From contig NZ_FRCN01000004.1 in assembly GCF_900142925.1 (NCBI RefSeq), positions 310,001-374,000 on the forward strand: a stretch of 64,000 bases of DNA, read 5' to 3'. The notes under the pieces are model-generated. The model did no database searches. It saw nothing but the letters and a program-made list of their open reading frames with translations, and had not been told where the DNA came from. This DNA comes from Chitinophaga sp. CF418 (GTDB taxonomy: Bacteria > Bacteroidota > Bacteroidia > Chitinophagales > Chitinophagaceae). Numbering within the stretch: the stretch's first letter is position 1; each line of letters starts with the position of its first letter. The translations under genes and the position numbers were made by a program. Shown piece after piece: positions 8,677-18,709 of this stretch.

Positions 8677-10287
8677 ATGCAAAGAAGATCATTTATACAA
8701 TCCATAGCCGGGCTCACAGTAGTCAGCAGCTTCATCGCCTCCTGCCACAGGCAGCGGGTGATCGGGGGTAGTGTGATAGGAGCCAGTGCCCATACCGGCC
8801 ATCTGCTGCGGGATAAAAAATTTGCTGCACCGGTCAGCACGACAGAACATGCCGTAGTCATTGTGGGTGGAGGTGTCAGCGGATTATCCGCCGCGCGGCA
8901 TCTGCACCGCCAGGGCATCCGCGATATTGTTATACTGGACCTGGAGAAAGAAATGGGTGGCAATGCCGCCTGTGGGAAGAACGACATTTCCGGCTATCCC
9001 TGGGGCGCGCACTATGTTCCCATTCCCAACAACGACCTGACGGAATACACCGACTTTATGCGTGAGTGTGGAGTCATCACCAGTGATGCTTCTGCACCCC
9101 TACCTGCTTATAACGACTATTATATCTGCTTCGACCCGGAGGAAAGGCTGTACATCAATGGTCAGTGGCAGGAAGGACTCATCCCCCAGTTTGGCGTACC
9201 AGCGGGGGACAAGGCACAGATACAACAGTTCCTGGATAAAATGCAGTCCTTTCGTTTAGCTAAGGGGCAGGATGGAAAAGATGCTTTTGCTATTCCGCTG
9301 GATAATTCCAGTAAAGATCCCGCCTTTGTACAACTGGACAGCCTCACCATGAAACAGTGGCTGCAGCAGCAGGGATTGACCTCTTCTTACCTGCAGTGGT
9401 ATGTGAACTACTGTACCCGCGATGATTTCGGTACTCCGTATGATGAGATCAGTGCCTGGGTAGGTATTCATTATTTCGCCAGTAGGAAAGGTAAAGGCAG
9501 CAACGCCGATCATCATGATGTATTGACCTGGCCGGAAGGCAATGGCTGGTTGGCAGCGCATCTGAAGAAAGAACTGCAACCTTATTTTCATAACCAGGCA
9601 TTGGTAACACGCATCCTGCAGGAAAATGACAGGCTAACGGTGGACTACTTCGATGTAAAAGAAAGCCGCTTAAAAAGAATCAATGCACAACAATGCATTC
9701 TTGCCGTACCACAGTTCGTAGCAGGCAGGATACTGCAGGATGAGGCGCGCATACAACGCGTACATCAGCATATGCAATACAGTCCCTGGATGGTGGCCAA
9801 TATCCGCACAAAAGAACTAACCGAGAGGACTGGTCCCCCGCTCAGCTGGGACAACGTGCTATACAACAGCCCATCACTGGGATATGTAGATGCCACTCAC
9901 CAGGACATACGGCAAGGCATCCATCTCAGGAACCTGACCTATTACCGCCCCTTAACTGACCATACACCTGTAGAAGAGAGGAAAGCGGCGCTGGAAAGAA
10001 CACATGCAGAATGGGTGAAACTGATCGTAGATGATCTGGAGAAAGTGCATGCGAATATAACCGATGCCATAGAAGAAGTAAATGTGATGATCTGGGGTCA
10101 TGCCATGGCCAAACCATTGCCTGGCATGATACATGGAACGATCCGGCAGGAACTGGCCGCCTCTGTGAATAACCGTCTGCACTTTGCACATACCGACCTG
10201 GCGGGTAACAGCATATTTGAGGAAGCCTTTTACCAGGGGCTTTCCGCTGCAAAAAAAGTAATGACACATTTATCCCGCACCATATGA
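8677..10287 (+). CDS. FAD-dependent amine-oxidase-like oxidoreductase, Tat/lipoprotein-type export signal
   Basis: The 536-residue protein begins MQRRSFIQSIAG, a twin-arginine-like signal, followed by a possible lipobox ending at Cys23 (SSFIASC). The FAD-binding Rossmann motif GGGVSGLSAARHL is at about residues 64-77 and a C-terminal FAD-contact motif (AHTDLAGNSIFEEAF) closes the domain, as in flavin monoamine oxidases. In this operon an oxidation of an amine or polyamine product is a reasonable inference. It overlaps the next gene by four bases. Export plus FAD implies folding in the cytoplasm and Tat transport. Confidence 0.8.
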   Translation: MQRRSFIQSIAGLTVVSSFIASCHRQRVIGGSVIGASAHTGHLLRDKKFAAPVSTTEHAVVIVGGGVSGLSAARHLHRQGIRDIVILDLEKEMGGNAACGKNDISGYPWGAHYVPIPNNDLTEYTDFMRECGVITSDASAPLPAYNDYYICFDPEERLYINGQWQEGLIPQFGVPAGDKAQIQQFLDKMQSFRLAKGQDGKDAFAIPLDNSSKDPAFVQLDSLTMKQWLQQQGLTSSYLQWYVNYCTRDDFGTPYDEISAWVGIHYFASRKGKGSNADHHDVLTWPEGNGWLAAHLKKELQPYFHNQALVTRILQENDRLTVDYFDVKESRLKRINAQQCILAVPQFVAGRILQDEARIQRVHQHMQYSPWMVANIRTKELTERTGPPLSWDNVLYNSPSLGYVDATHQDIRQGIHLRNLTYYRPLTDHTPVEERKAALERTHAEWVKLIVDDLEKVHANITDAIEEVNVMIWGHAMAKPLPGMIHGTIRQELAASVNNRLHFAHTDLAGNSIFEEAFYQGLSAAKKVMTHLSRTI

Positions 10288-11357
10288 ATAAGCAACCGTG
10301 GATAAGCAAACCGTGGACTGACAGTATATTCATACTACTACCTCCATTTTTAAGCCTGCTGGTAATTATACTGTTCCCTTCCTTCTTCAGCAACAACAAG
10401 GAAATGCCTGAAGCCGGATGGGTGGTGCTGGTACTATTGGTAGATGTGGCGCATGTATACAGTACCCTGTACAGAACCTACTTCGATCCGCAGGCATTGA
10501 ACAAACAACGTTTTCTCCTCTGGATCATACCATTGGTCAGCTTCGTAGCAGGTGTGCTGGTGTATACGATGAGCAGCCTTTTATTCTGGCGGATACTGGC
10601 TTATGTAGCTGTTTTTCATTTCGTACGTCAGCAATACGGATTCATGCGTGTATATAGCAGACAGGAAAATGCGCACAGGTACAGTAAATTGATAGACACC
10701 GTTACAATCTATACGGCAGCTTTATATCCAATGGCATACTGGCATTTCAGCGGTCCGCGAAATTTTAGCTGGTTCATTGAGAATGACTTTGTCTTCTTCC
10801 CTTCAGCAGCCTTGCTACATCTATTGACGGTAGTATACTACCTGATCGTCGCCATATACGTTATCAAGGAATTGTACCTGGGTTTTACCACACGTACTAT
10901 CAATATTCCGAAAACAGCTATTATCACGGGCACGCTTGTGTCCTGGTACTTTGGTATTGTCTTCTTTAACGGTGATATGGCCTTTACGCTCCTGAATGTA
11001 GTCAGTCATGGCATTCCTTATATGGCATTGATCTGGATGTATGGACAGAAGCAATACAAAGATCCGCGTAAGGGCAATTCCTTCCTGCAGCTTGTGTTCA
11101 GCAGGTATGGCATAGTGATATTCCTCTTGCTGATCTTCCTGTTTGCGTTCATTGAAGAAGGGCTCTGGGATATGACCCTCTGGCAGGAGCATGCCACCAT
11201 CTTCGGCACCGCGCATCTACCATCACTGGAGCTGAGCCATCAGTTACTCAGCCTCATCGTGCCGTTACTGGCTTTACCGCAGATCACACATTATGTTCTC
11301 GATGGTTTTATCTGGAAGATAAAGAAAGAAGAATTTAAATGGAGCAATGAAATTTAA
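10284..11357 (+). CDS. Multipass membrane protein of unknown function
   Basis: The 357-residue protein has about eight to nine hydrophobic helices, with conserved-looking polar features inside the membrane region (DVAHVYSTLYRTYFD, FHFVRQQYGFMRVYSRQ, LNVVSHGIPYMALIW). I do not recognise the family with confidence. Histidines near the helices could bind a metal. The start codon overlaps the stop of the FAD enzyme (ATGA), so it is translationally coupled and probably belongs to the same polyamine-type pathway as a transporter or membrane partner. Confidence 0.75.
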   Translation: MNKQPWISKPWTDSIFILLPPFLSLLVIILFPSFFSNNKEMPEAGWVVLVLLVDVAHVYSTLYRTYFDPQALNKQRFLLWIIPLVSFVAGVLVYTMSSLLFWRILAYVAVFHFVRQQYGFMRVYSRQENAHRYSKLIDTVTIYTAALYPMAYWHFSGPRNFSWFIENDFVFFPSAALLHLLTVVYYLIVAIYVIKELYLGFTTRTINIPKTAIITGTLVSWYFGIVFFNGDMAFTLLNVVSHGIPYMALIWMYGQKQYKDPRKGNSFLQLVFSRYGIVIFLLLIFLFAFIEEGLWDMTLWQEHATIFGTAHLPSLELSHQLLSLIVPLLALPQITHYVLDGFIWKIKKEEFKWSNEI

Positions 11358-11380
11358 TACTTTTAGATAAAAGATCGTCT

Positions 11381-12064
11381 ATGCACCAGGAATCGCACGT
11401 CACCAGTTCTAATATAGTAAGGGATATCATCATTGGTATGGCCGACGGACTAACCGTGCCCTTTGCCCTGACGGCGGGATTAAGCGGCGTGCTGGACACC
11501 AATCACCTGATCATTGTATCGGGTGTTTCCGAAATCGCTGCCGGCTGCATCTCTATGGGCCTTGGCGGTTTCCTGGCAGGTCAGACGGAGGTGGAGCATT
11601 ATGATTCAGAACTGAAGCGGGAATATGAAGAAGTGGCGCGGGTGCCGGAAACAGAGCGGAAAGAAGTGGAAGAGATCTTTATGTCCATGGGAGTAGATGA
11701 GGAATTGAGTAAACAAGTCACTTTACAGATCAGTCAGGACAAGCATAAATGGGTGGACTTCATGATGCGCTACGAACTTGGGCTTGACAAGCCTGATAAG
11801 AACAGGGCTTATCAATCTGCTATTACAATTGCATTGGCTTACCTGGCGGGAGGATTTATTCCTTTATTCCCCTACCTGGTCACCAGCAACAACCAGCACG
11901 GCTTTTACTGGTCATGCGGTATTACCATTCTTGCGCTGCTTGTATTCGGATATTTTAAATCAAAAGTAACAGGGCAGCCGCTGCTGAAAGGCACCCTGAA
12001 AGTAGCTTTCACGGGCATCCTTGCCGCAGCGGCTGCATATATTATTGCAAAAATGATCAGTTAG
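11381..12064 (+). CDS. VIT1/CCC1-family membrane transporter
   Basis: The 227-residue protein carries the family features: an N-terminal helix DIIIGMADGLTVPFALTAGLSG, an ISMGLGGFLAGQTE second segment, a cytoplasmic acidic helical insert (residues 75-135) that binds metal in VIT1 structures, and three C-terminal helices. Eukaryotic relatives move iron or manganese into vacuoles, so metal export is likely here. It is 23 bases downstream of the polyamine operon and may be read from it. Its stop overlaps the stop of the convergent ATPase gene by four bases. Confidence 0.88.
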   Translation: MHQESHVTSSNIVRDIIIGMADGLTVPFALTAGLSGVLDTNHLIIVSGVSEIAAGCISMGLGGFLAGQTEVEHYDSELKREYEEVARVPETERKEVEEIFMSMGVDEELSKQVTLQISQDKHKWVDFMMRYELGLDKPDKNRAYQSAITIALAYLAGGFIPLFPYLVTSNNQHGFYWSCGITILALLVFGYFKSKVTGQPLLKGTLKVAFTGILAAAAAYIIAKMIS

Positions 12065-13284
12065 TTTTCAGCCTCCGCCATACTTCCCTGGCTTACCAAT
12101 GCCAGTAGTTCGTCTTTTTTACCGGTCTGTAGCAGCATACCGATCAATCCTACGTACACACGTTGCTGCTCCTTATTCAGCCCCTGGAACAGTCGGGGCT
12201 CTGTAGAGTAGATCCCTTTCAGGAACTGCTGCAATTCTTTGCCGTTCCCTGTTTTAGGCAACGCCCCGTTCCGCTCATAGATGTCTATCAGCTTCACGGC
12301 GGCTTCGCCATCTACAAAAGCTTTCTGCCTTAATCTTACCAGTTCATGCAGATGCCCCATCACTTCTTTGAACACGCTATGATATTTTGTTCTTTCAAAC
12401 AGGTTCTGGGACTGCTCATTATCACCGGGATTGAATGCATCGAAGTAGCGGGACTCCACATAGACGCTGTGATAGAACCCGATCGCATTGTTGTTGAATG
12501 AGGTCAGGTCTTTAAACACTTCCGACTGTTTTGAGTTCAGGAAATAAAAGAAGAACTTATCACCTATCCTTTCGCCCCATCTTACAAAGGTGATCCTGAA
12601 GTAATATTCCACCCCTTCTCCATCTTTCAGGGAGATGACGCCTGTATCGCTTTCTGCGATAGACGGTGTATATTCAATCGGTACGCCGTTGATCCTGATC
12701 TTATATTCTTTCTCCCTGTTCAGCATGAGGAACCAGCCGAATTCACGTACCAGGAAGCTTTTGAACTCGTCTGACTGAAAAGAGAAACCGGATACTTCAA
12801 AGAGGTCATAAAAAGTAACGGTAGTACCTGTAGCTTTTTTCACTGTTGTCTTCTTCCCTTCCGGATCATAGAAATCCTTTGCATTTCTGCTGATGGAGAT
12901 ATCATATTCCATCATATCTCCCGTCTGACTATCCTTGTATACTGTATGCCACATTGCCTTTCCGCTGAAGGCAGAGAAGGAGAAACGGCCGCGGCCCTTA
13001 TTTCCTTTTATGAAGGAGGAAGATTTCTGGAAGGATGCTTTTTTGATGGAATCATTGAAATGACCGAAGGTTTCCTTCAGCAGGTCATAGTCAATACCAG
13101 TACCATTATCGGTAATAGATAAACTATAGATCGTATCAATCTCATTGGATTCAAAATGGATATCGATCACAGAAGCGGCTGCGTCAAAGCCGTTCCAGAT
13201 ATATTCGGCTACGGCCTCCATATAGTCTTTCGGCAGTCCGGAAGACTGGATACCGGTATCCGTCACTGACACCTTTTCTTTCAT
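12061..13284 (-). CDS. GHKL (Hsp90-like) ATPase, probably short form
   Basis: The 407-residue protein has an N-terminal GHKL ATPase fold of the MutL/Hsp90/MORC type: helix with AVAEYIWNGFDA (N-box), SITDNGTGI (G1 box), and GNKGRGRFS (G2-like loop). The middle is a transducer-like region. The C-terminal part (about 350-407) is helical. Related proteins in other bacteria often run longer and carry a nuclease or other effector; none is visible here. Roles include DNA repair or defence, but neither is established for this protein. It is isolated, convergent with the VIT1 gene. Confidence 0.7.
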   Translation of the reverse strand: MKEKVSVTDTGIQSSGLPKDYMEAVAEYIWNGFDAAASVIDIHFESNEIDTIYSLSITDNGTGIDYDLLKETFGHFNDSIKKASFQKSSSFIKGNKGRGRFSFSAFSGKAMWHTVYKDSQTGDMMEYDISISRNAKDFYDPEGKKTTVKKATGTTVTFYDLFEVSGFSFQSDEFKSFLVREFGWFLMLNREKEYKIRINGVPIEYTPSIAESDTGVISLKDGEGVEYYFRITFVRWGERIGDKFFFYFLNSKQSEVFKDLTSFNNNAIGFYHSVYVESRYFDAFNPGDNEQSQNLFERTKYHSVFKEVMGHLHELVRLRQKAFVDGEAAVKLIDIYERNGALPKTGNGKELQQFLKGIYSTEPRLFQGLNKEQQRVYVGLIGMLLQTGKKDELLALVSQGSMAEAEN

Positions 13285-13457
13285 CTTAGCTAATTTGGCT
13301 GCTATTTACTAATTCTTTTAGTAACACAGAATTTTTTCTTATTGATTATGAGGACGTATACCCAATAAAACACATCATCCTGCCCTGCATACCGGCTGTG
13401 AAAGGCGGGTATGTGAGGCAGGATGAGAAATTTATCTACTGCGGATAGCTTTGTAAA

Positions 13458-14345
13458 CTATACCAGGTTCTTCTTGATATATTTAATGCTCTTGGCGATG
13501 CTGACAAAGGGATCACCGGGGCATTTATCCTGTTCAACGAAGAAATATTTCATGCCGGAATCGCCTGCATGTTTGAAGATTTCCTTGAAGTTTATGGAGC
13601 CATTGCCTACTTCTGTAAAGTCCTGCTGGGGAGTTTTATCCATATCCTTCACGTGCCAGAGCGGGAAACGGCCTTTATGTTCTTTCATCAGGGCCACAGG
13701 GTCCAGGCCAGCTTTCGACACCCAGTAGATATCCATTTCCATTTTTACCAGGTCTTTATCGGCCTGCTGTAAAAGGACATCATAAGGCCTCCCCCCCTCC
13801 TGTTGCTGGAATTCAAAATCGTGGTTGTGATAGCAGAACTGTATACCGGCTTTTTTACATGTCTCGCCTGCCTTGTTGAAATATTCTGCCAGCTGTTTAT
13901 AGTGGTCGAGGTTGCCACGTTCTTCTTCGAACAGGTAGGCACATACCATGTATTTAATGCCTACTGTAGCTGCATCATCCACTGCTTTGTCCCATTCATG
14001 CAACACAGTTCCTTTTACGTCTGCTCCGCTCATCTTTTGCTCTCCCAGTATATAGTGGCTGCTGGGCATCTTAAGTCCCGTTTGCTTCAGCACCTGCGCA
14101 TATGCTTTGGGAGCCATACCATAGAATTGCTGCGTACCGGTGTAGGTGGCGCCTTCTACGGTATTAAATCCTAGTTTTGCCACTTTTTTCAGGGTGCCTG
14201 CCGGGTCTTTCTGCATAGCGTCTCTCACGGTATATAATTGCAGTCCTATATTTGTTGCTGGCGCTTTCCATAATTCGGAAGGTCTGATCAGCAAACCGGC
14301 CGAAGCCAAGGTGGTTGTTTTAAGGAATGATCTTCTTGACGTCAT
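13458..14345 (-). CDS. Secreted sugar phosphate isomerase/epimerase-like TIM-barrel protein
   Basis: The 295-residue protein has a Tat-type signal (MTSRRSFLKTTTLASAG) and an AP-endonuclease-2-like TIM barrel: IGLQLYTVRDAM at the start, FCYHNHDFEF near the middle, MEMDIYWVSKAGLD and LWHVKDMD metal-site strands, and FVEQD near the end. The histidine and acidic residues in these motifs would bind a divalent metal. The family interconverts or oxidises sugars; the exact substrate is unknown. It is a single gene flanked by intergenic DNA. Confidence 0.85.
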   Translation of the reverse strand: MTSRRSFLKTTTLASAGLLIRPSELWKAPATNIGLQLYTVRDAMQKDPAGTLKKVAKLGFNTVEGATYTGTQQFYGMAPKAYAQVLKQTGLKMPSSHYILGEQKMSGADVKGTVLHEWDKAVDDAATVGIKYMVCAYLFEEERGNLDHYKQLAEYFNKAGETCKKAGIQFCYHNHDFEFQQQEGGRPYDVLLQQADKDLVKMEMDIYWVSKAGLDPVALMKEHKGRFPLWHVKDMDKTPQQDFTEVGNGSINFKEIFKHAGDSGMKYFFVEQDKCPGDPFVSIAKSIKYIKKNLV

Positions 14346-14508
14346 TGGAATTTATTTCTTGTTTTAAAATGGGCTGTGCTCTCGCCGATACCGGGATAAA
14401 GATATAGTTTAGCGGAATATGTTGCTACCCGATGGAATAATTTTAACAACACTAAGAGATGCATAGTGGTATGCCAGATTCCCACCAAACAATGTATTTT
14501 GCAACTAT

Positions 14509-14934
14509 ATGGAAACGACCACCCTTTATCGTCCTATAGGATTGAAAGAATTCTTGTTGATAGCCGCCGCTGATTTTAAAAGTTTCCCTCCAAGACTTTC
14601 CTGGCAGCCCATTTTTTACCCGGTGCTTAATCAGGCATATGCGGAACAGATCGCGTTTGAATGGAATACGCATGACGAAGCGTCGGGATTTTGCGGTATT
14701 GTTACCCGGTTCAGGATCGACAGTGCCTTTGTTGAGAAATATGAGCCGCAAAATGTGGGCAGTACTGGTCATGATGAACTCTGGGTTCCGGCAGAAGATC
14801 TGGAAGCTTTCAATCAGCATATCCAGGGGAAAATTGAGGTTGTGAAAGCCTTCCTGGGGGAAAAGTTTGTCAAACCTGAAGACCCGGTACTGGCTGAAAT
14901 GATTATTTCCAACAGCCAGGCACTCCAGCAGTAA
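14509..14934 (+). CDS. ADP-ribosylation/crystallin J1-like small protein
   Basis: The 141-residue protein begins METTTLYRPIGLKE and contains FPPRLSWQPIFYPVLNQAYAEQIA and ELWVPAEDLEAFNQHI, which I recall from a small family labelled ADP-ribosylation/crystallin J1 in databases. That label comes from weak similarity and no activity is established. It has no signal peptide and no membrane helix. The gene has its own upstream region and no operon partner; the opposite strand is also open here but lacks protein-like features. Confidence 0.7.
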   Translation: METTTLYRPIGLKEFLLIAAADFKSFPPRLSWQPIFYPVLNQAYAEQIAFEWNTHDEASGFCGIVTRFRIDSAFVEKYEPQNVGSTGHDELWVPAEDLEAFNQHIQGKIEVVKAFLGEKFVKPEDPVLAEMIISNSQALQQ

Positions 14935-15475
14935 AAAAGGCATTATCAGTAAGAGAAGTAATAAACAGTTCATTTTTCAGTTATTTTGAGCGTTTATAAA
15001 ATGATTTCACTATGCGTCCTGCATTGCACAATGCCATCACAGGGCAACATTCAAAGCGGTTTTCCGCCGCTTACGATGCAATGTCAGGAAAGAGCCAGAC
15101 GCAGTTTTAAAGAATGTATATTAAAGCCTCTTATCTCGTGATAAAGGCCTTTCGTGTCATCTGATGTCCTTTGGACGTCCCCCGTTCAGAACAGGTATTG
15201 TCCAGGATATGATCAGGATGTTCCTCCGTCATTCCTCCGTTCTTCTTCCGTTAAAAACGGAGGAAGAACGGAGGAAGAACGGAGGAACATCCTGATCATA
15301 TGCAACTCACATGCAACTCACATGCTCCTGCCAGGAGGTCAAAGAGTGACATTTTGCAGCTTTTTTATTGAAAAGTATCAGTCCAAACGAAGTCATCCAC
15401 TACTAACTTTGTGGCGCCAAATGATGTTTCATTCGCAGGCGGATGAAATATCTTTAATTGTGACTAAGCGCCAAC
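14935..15475. other. Gene-free region with large hairpin and short tandem repeat
   Basis: No convincing gene is seen. The region holds the long hairpin at 15207-15301 and a tandem direct repeat of ATGCAACTCAC at 15300-15321. A TAnnTTTG-like -7 element (TAACTTTG) lies at 15404-15411, about 65 bases before the methyltransferase start, and may be its promoter. Confidence 0.6.
15207..15301. repeat. 46-bp-arm near-perfect inverted repeat with 3-base loop
   Basis: The left arm (15207-15252) and right arm (15256-15301) are complementary with only three mismatches, the first 23 bases being perfect, and are separated by AAA. The right arm contains an 11-nt repeat unit CGGAGGAAGAA read almost three times. 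The structure is much longer than an ordinary terminator and has no T tract, so it looks like an extragenic palindromic element. Confidence 0.8.
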
Positions 15476-16078
15476 ATGGGAAATATTAGAAATATTACAT
15501 CTGCATCGTCCTGGTACGTGAGTGATGCCGCATTTGACTGGTTATATCCGCAAAGAATTCAGAAACTATCCATGCAACACTGGACACCAATGGAGGTAGC
15601 CAAAAGATCGGCCGGGTTCCTGGCTACGGGAGAAGGGAAAAGGATCCTCGACATCGGCAGCGGTGTTGGCAAGTTTTGTCTTATCGGCGGATATCATTTC
15701 CCGGAAGCCAGATTCTATGGCGTAGAACAACGAAAAGAACTATATCATTTTGCCCGTGCAGCTAAGGATTTAACGGAAGCAAAAAATGTTGAGTTTATCC
15801 ATGGCAACTTTACACAGATAAATTTTGAGGACTTCGATCATTTTTATTTTTACAATGCCTTTTTTGAAAATTTAGTGGAGGACGGGCAAATTGATCAGCA
15901 GATAGAGTACTCCACGAGCCTGTACAACTACTATGCCCGGTATATGTTCAAAGGATTGGACAGTAAACCCAGCGGCACCCGCTTAGTGACATTTCATAGC
16001 CTGGAAGACGAAATACCCCCTAGTTATCAACTGGTGGATGCCACAGTCGATTTCCTACTGAAAATGTGGGTAAAGCGC
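15476..16078 (+). CDS. Class I SAM-dependent methyltransferase-like protein (copy 1)
   Basis: The roughly 200-residue protein has motif I LDIGSGVGKFC near residue 57 and an acidic strand GVEQRKEL near 81, as in Rossmann methyltransferases. The block HFYFYNAFFENL and the tail LVTFHSLEDE...LLKMWVKR are shared almost residue for residue with a second copy at 18710-19306. The substrate is unknown. Its stop at 16081 is 16 bases from the end of a convergent Crp/Fnr gene, and the same two gene types recur three kilobases away. Confidence 0.8.
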
Positions 16079-16097
16079 TGATAACGTCAAATAAGGG

Positions 16098-16805
16098 CTA
16101 TTTATAGTTCGCTATTGCAATCAGTTGATTGACGTCTTTTATAATGATCTTTCTGCCTTTTGTTTCCAGTATATTATTCTCTTTAAATTCAGTCAGCACC
16201 CTTACAACATTTTCCCGTGCGGTACCTACCAGACTGGCCAGGTCTTCACGGCTGATGTTTATTTCTATGGGCATGCCTTCCACATAATTTACCTTGTATT
16301 TTTCACGGATAATGATCAATTGCAGCGCCAGTCTTTCCCGTACTGTTTTCCGGGCAAACATCGTCAGACTGTTGGCCAGCACCGCAAATTCGTGGCTTAG
16401 GGTTTTGAGCAGCCTGTTGTTGAGCAAGGGAGACTGGTCGAGGGTATTCAGAAAATCTTCCTTAGGAATAAAGGCGATCGTGCTTTCTTCTATCACCGTG
16501 GCGGAGTCGGGGTACCTCTCTTCTGATAAGATAGCATGATACCCGATCAGTTGTCCTGTATTGGCGATGTAAATGATCTGTTCTTTGCCTTCCTTGTCTA
16601 CTTTATATTTTTTGACCTTGCCTTGCGTGATGTAAAATATACCGGAAGGATAAGCACCTTCCCTGAACAGCAGTTCATTTTTCTTATAGACCTGCTCACT
16701 CATGTGGGCTGTCAGCATCTCATACACAGCCGGAGGCAGGTCCACCAGGATGGACTCACTTTTAAAATCCCATTTATCAATTGGAAACTTATCCCGGATA
16801 CTCAT
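16098..16805 (-). CDS. Crp/Fnr-family transcription regulator (copy 1)
   Basis: The protein has a cyclic-nucleotide-binding-type beta-roll (EGAYPSGIFYITQGKVKKY, then GQLIGYHAILSEERYPDSATV) and a C-terminal winged helix with the recognition segment SREDLASLVGTARENVVRVL. I chose the ATG at 16805 since the resulting start (MSIRDKFPIDKWDF) matches the start of its paralogue at 19809 (MSLAGLFPIDKWNF). No cysteine cluster for an iron-sulphur centre is seen, so the ligand is unknown. It lies downstream of the SulP gene on the same strand. Confidence 0.9.
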   Translation of the reverse strand: MSIRDKFPIDKWDFKSESILVDLPPAVYEMLTAHMSEQVYKKNELLFREGAYPSGIFYITQGKVKKYKVDKEGKEQIIYIANTGQLIGYHAILSEERYPDSATVIEESTIAFIPKEDFLNTLDQSPLLNNRLLKTLSHEFAVLANSLTMFARKTVRERLALQLIIIREKYKVNYVEGMPIEINISREDLASLVGTARENVVRVLTEFKENNILETKGRKIIIKDVNQLIAIANYK

Positions 16806-17001
16806 AATGCACAAGTTACTATTTTAAAAGCAAGCGTGCGGATGGGATAAATGAGTTAAGGGAGCACAGAAGTACTCCCTCTCTCCTATTGTTCAAGTTA
16901 GAGATAGCGCTATGCTATTCACAAACGCCATATCTTCCTTGTCTAACTTTCGAATATGTACTTATCGAAGTAGATGATAAAGGCTGGTTTCTGATAATTG
17001 A

Positions 17002-18678
17002 CTACATAATATGTTTTCCCCGCCTGTCTGCTAATATTGTTTCACTTCTTGCAATTGCCTTAATGAAAGTGTCTACCACATTGGCCTTCCCAACACCAAA
17101 CAACAACCGGGCTTTTCTCAGCTCTTCATATACTTCCTTTGTTGTCACTTCTGACAATATGAGTTTTGTTCCTCGATGCTGCATATCACGAATTACGTCT
17201 TTAAGCACCTGGATGCCGGTAGCATCAATAACAGGCACCTCCCTCATCCTGATAATCAGCACCTGAGGCCTGTTTTCAATGATTTTGCTGGCGTCTTTAA
17301 ACTTATATGCAGCGCCGAAGAAAAACGGGCCTGTTATTTCAAACACTTCTACCCCCTCGGGTATGGCAAAATTGGATATAGCTAAAGGCGCTCCGTTTGT
17401 TTTATCGCTGTCGAATTGCCGGGTAATAATACTCACGTTGCTAAATAAGGCCATCTTCCGCATGAACAGGAACACAGACAATATCATCCCGATCTCTATT
17501 GCTACTGTCAGATCTACCATTACAGTAAGCAGAAAGGTCACTACCAACACAGCGGCGTCTCCCCTGGGGCCTTTTATTATAGCCACAAAATTCTCCCATT
17601 CGCTCATGTTGTAGGTAACCACCACAAGTATCCCGGCCAGGGTGGCCATTGGTATCAGGGCGGCCCATTTACCGACAAAAAGCATGATCAGCAGTAACGT
17701 CAACGCGTGGATCATACCTGCAACAGGTGTGCGTCCTCCGTTCCTGATATTGGTGGCCGTCCTCGCAATAGCTCCGGTAGCGGGAATACCGCCAAATATT
17801 GAAGAAAATATATTCGCAGCTCCCTGAGCGATCAGTTCCATATTACTTTTATGTTTGCCACCTATCATCCCGTCAGCAACAACGGCAGAGAGCAATGATT
17901 CGATACTACCGAGTAATGCGATTGTAAAAGCAGGTTGTATCAATAGTCTGATAGTCCCAACATCAAGATGAGGCAGGGATGGGTATGGCAGCGAATCTGG
18001 CACTCCCCCGAACCTGCTGCCAATTGTATCCACAGGCAAATGAAATATCACAGTCGCCAATGTCGTCAGGATGATGGCGATCAATGAGCCGGGTATCTTG
18101 TGGGTGACTTTAGGCCATAGAAAAACAGCACCTGTAGTAAAGGCAGCAACAGCCAACGCGTAGTAATTAACGGATGGGATATGATGCCCGTATACTATCC
18201 ATTTTTCAATAAAACCAGCAGGCACGTTTACAATGGCCAGACCAAAAAAATCTTTCATCTGCGAAGAAAAGATCACAAGTGCAATTCCACTGGTAAATCC
18301 TACTATCAGCGAATACGGTATAAATTTTATCAAAGAACCTAAACGCGCAATACCCATTATAATAAGGATGACGCCCGCCATAAGAGTGGCTATTATCAGC
18401 CCATTCAGCCCATACTGTTGTATAATGCCGTATACAATCACAATGAAAGCACCTGTAGGACCGCCTATCTGCACCCTACTGCCACCGAAAGCTGAGATAA
18501 TAAACCCTGCTATAACTGCAGTGTAAAGCCCTCTTTCCGGTGGTACACCGGAGGCTATCGCAAAAGCGATGGCCAGCGGCAAGGCTACAATACCAACAAT
18601 GACTCCTGCAAGAAGATCCTTTACAAATTGTTTACGGGTATATCCCTTTAATGTTTCCAGTAGTTTAGGCGTGAACAT
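17002..18678 (-). CDS. SulP-family inorganic anion transporter
   Basis: The 558-residue protein has the SulP membrane domain ([36 protein letters not shown] near the N-terminus, then [14 protein letters not shown]) with about 12-14 helices, and a cytoplasmic STAS domain from about residue 435 ([27 protein letters not shown]). Family members move sulphate, bicarbonate or related anions. The STAS domain is complete. The gene lies between two methyltransferase/Crp pairs on the minus strand and could form an operon with the upstream methyltransferase (31-base gap). Confidence 0.93.
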   Translation of the reverse strand: MFTPKLLETLKGYTRKQFVKDLLAGVIVGIVALPLAIAFAIASGVPPERGLYTAVIAGFIISAFGGSRVQIGGPTGAFIVIVYGIIQQYGLNGLIIATLMAGVILIIMGIARLGSLIKFIPYSLIVGFTSGIALVIFSSQMKDFFGLAIVNVPAGFIEKWIVYGHHIPSVNYYALAVAAFTTGAVFLWPKVTHKIPGSLIAIILTTLATVIFHLPVDTIGSRFGGVPDSLPYPSLPHLDVGTIRLLIQPAFTIALLGSIESLLSAVVADGMIGGKHKSNMELIAQGAANIFSSIFGGIPATGAIARTATNIRNGGRTPVAGMIHALTLLLIMLFVGKWAALIPMATLAGILVVVTYNMSEWENFVAIIKGPRGDAAVLVVTFLLTVMVDLTVAIEIGMILSVFLFMRKMALFSNVSIITRQFDSDKTNGAPLAISNFAIPEGVEVFEITGPFFFGAAYKFKDASKIIENRPQVLIIRMREVPVIDATGIQVLKDVIRDMQHRGTKLILSEVTTKEVYEELRKARLLFGVGKANVVDTFIKAIARSETILADRRGKHIM

Positions 18679-18709
18679 AGAAAAAGCTTAAAACATAAAC
18701 TCCAAACTA

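Noticed and set aside
14452..14973. Long open frame opposite the crystallin-J1-like gene
   Set aside because: The translation is not protein-like and the other strand has recognisable conserved blocks.
15200..15330. CRISPR array
   Set aside because: The repeats here are a single palindrome and a two-copy tandem repeat, without regular spacers or cas genes.
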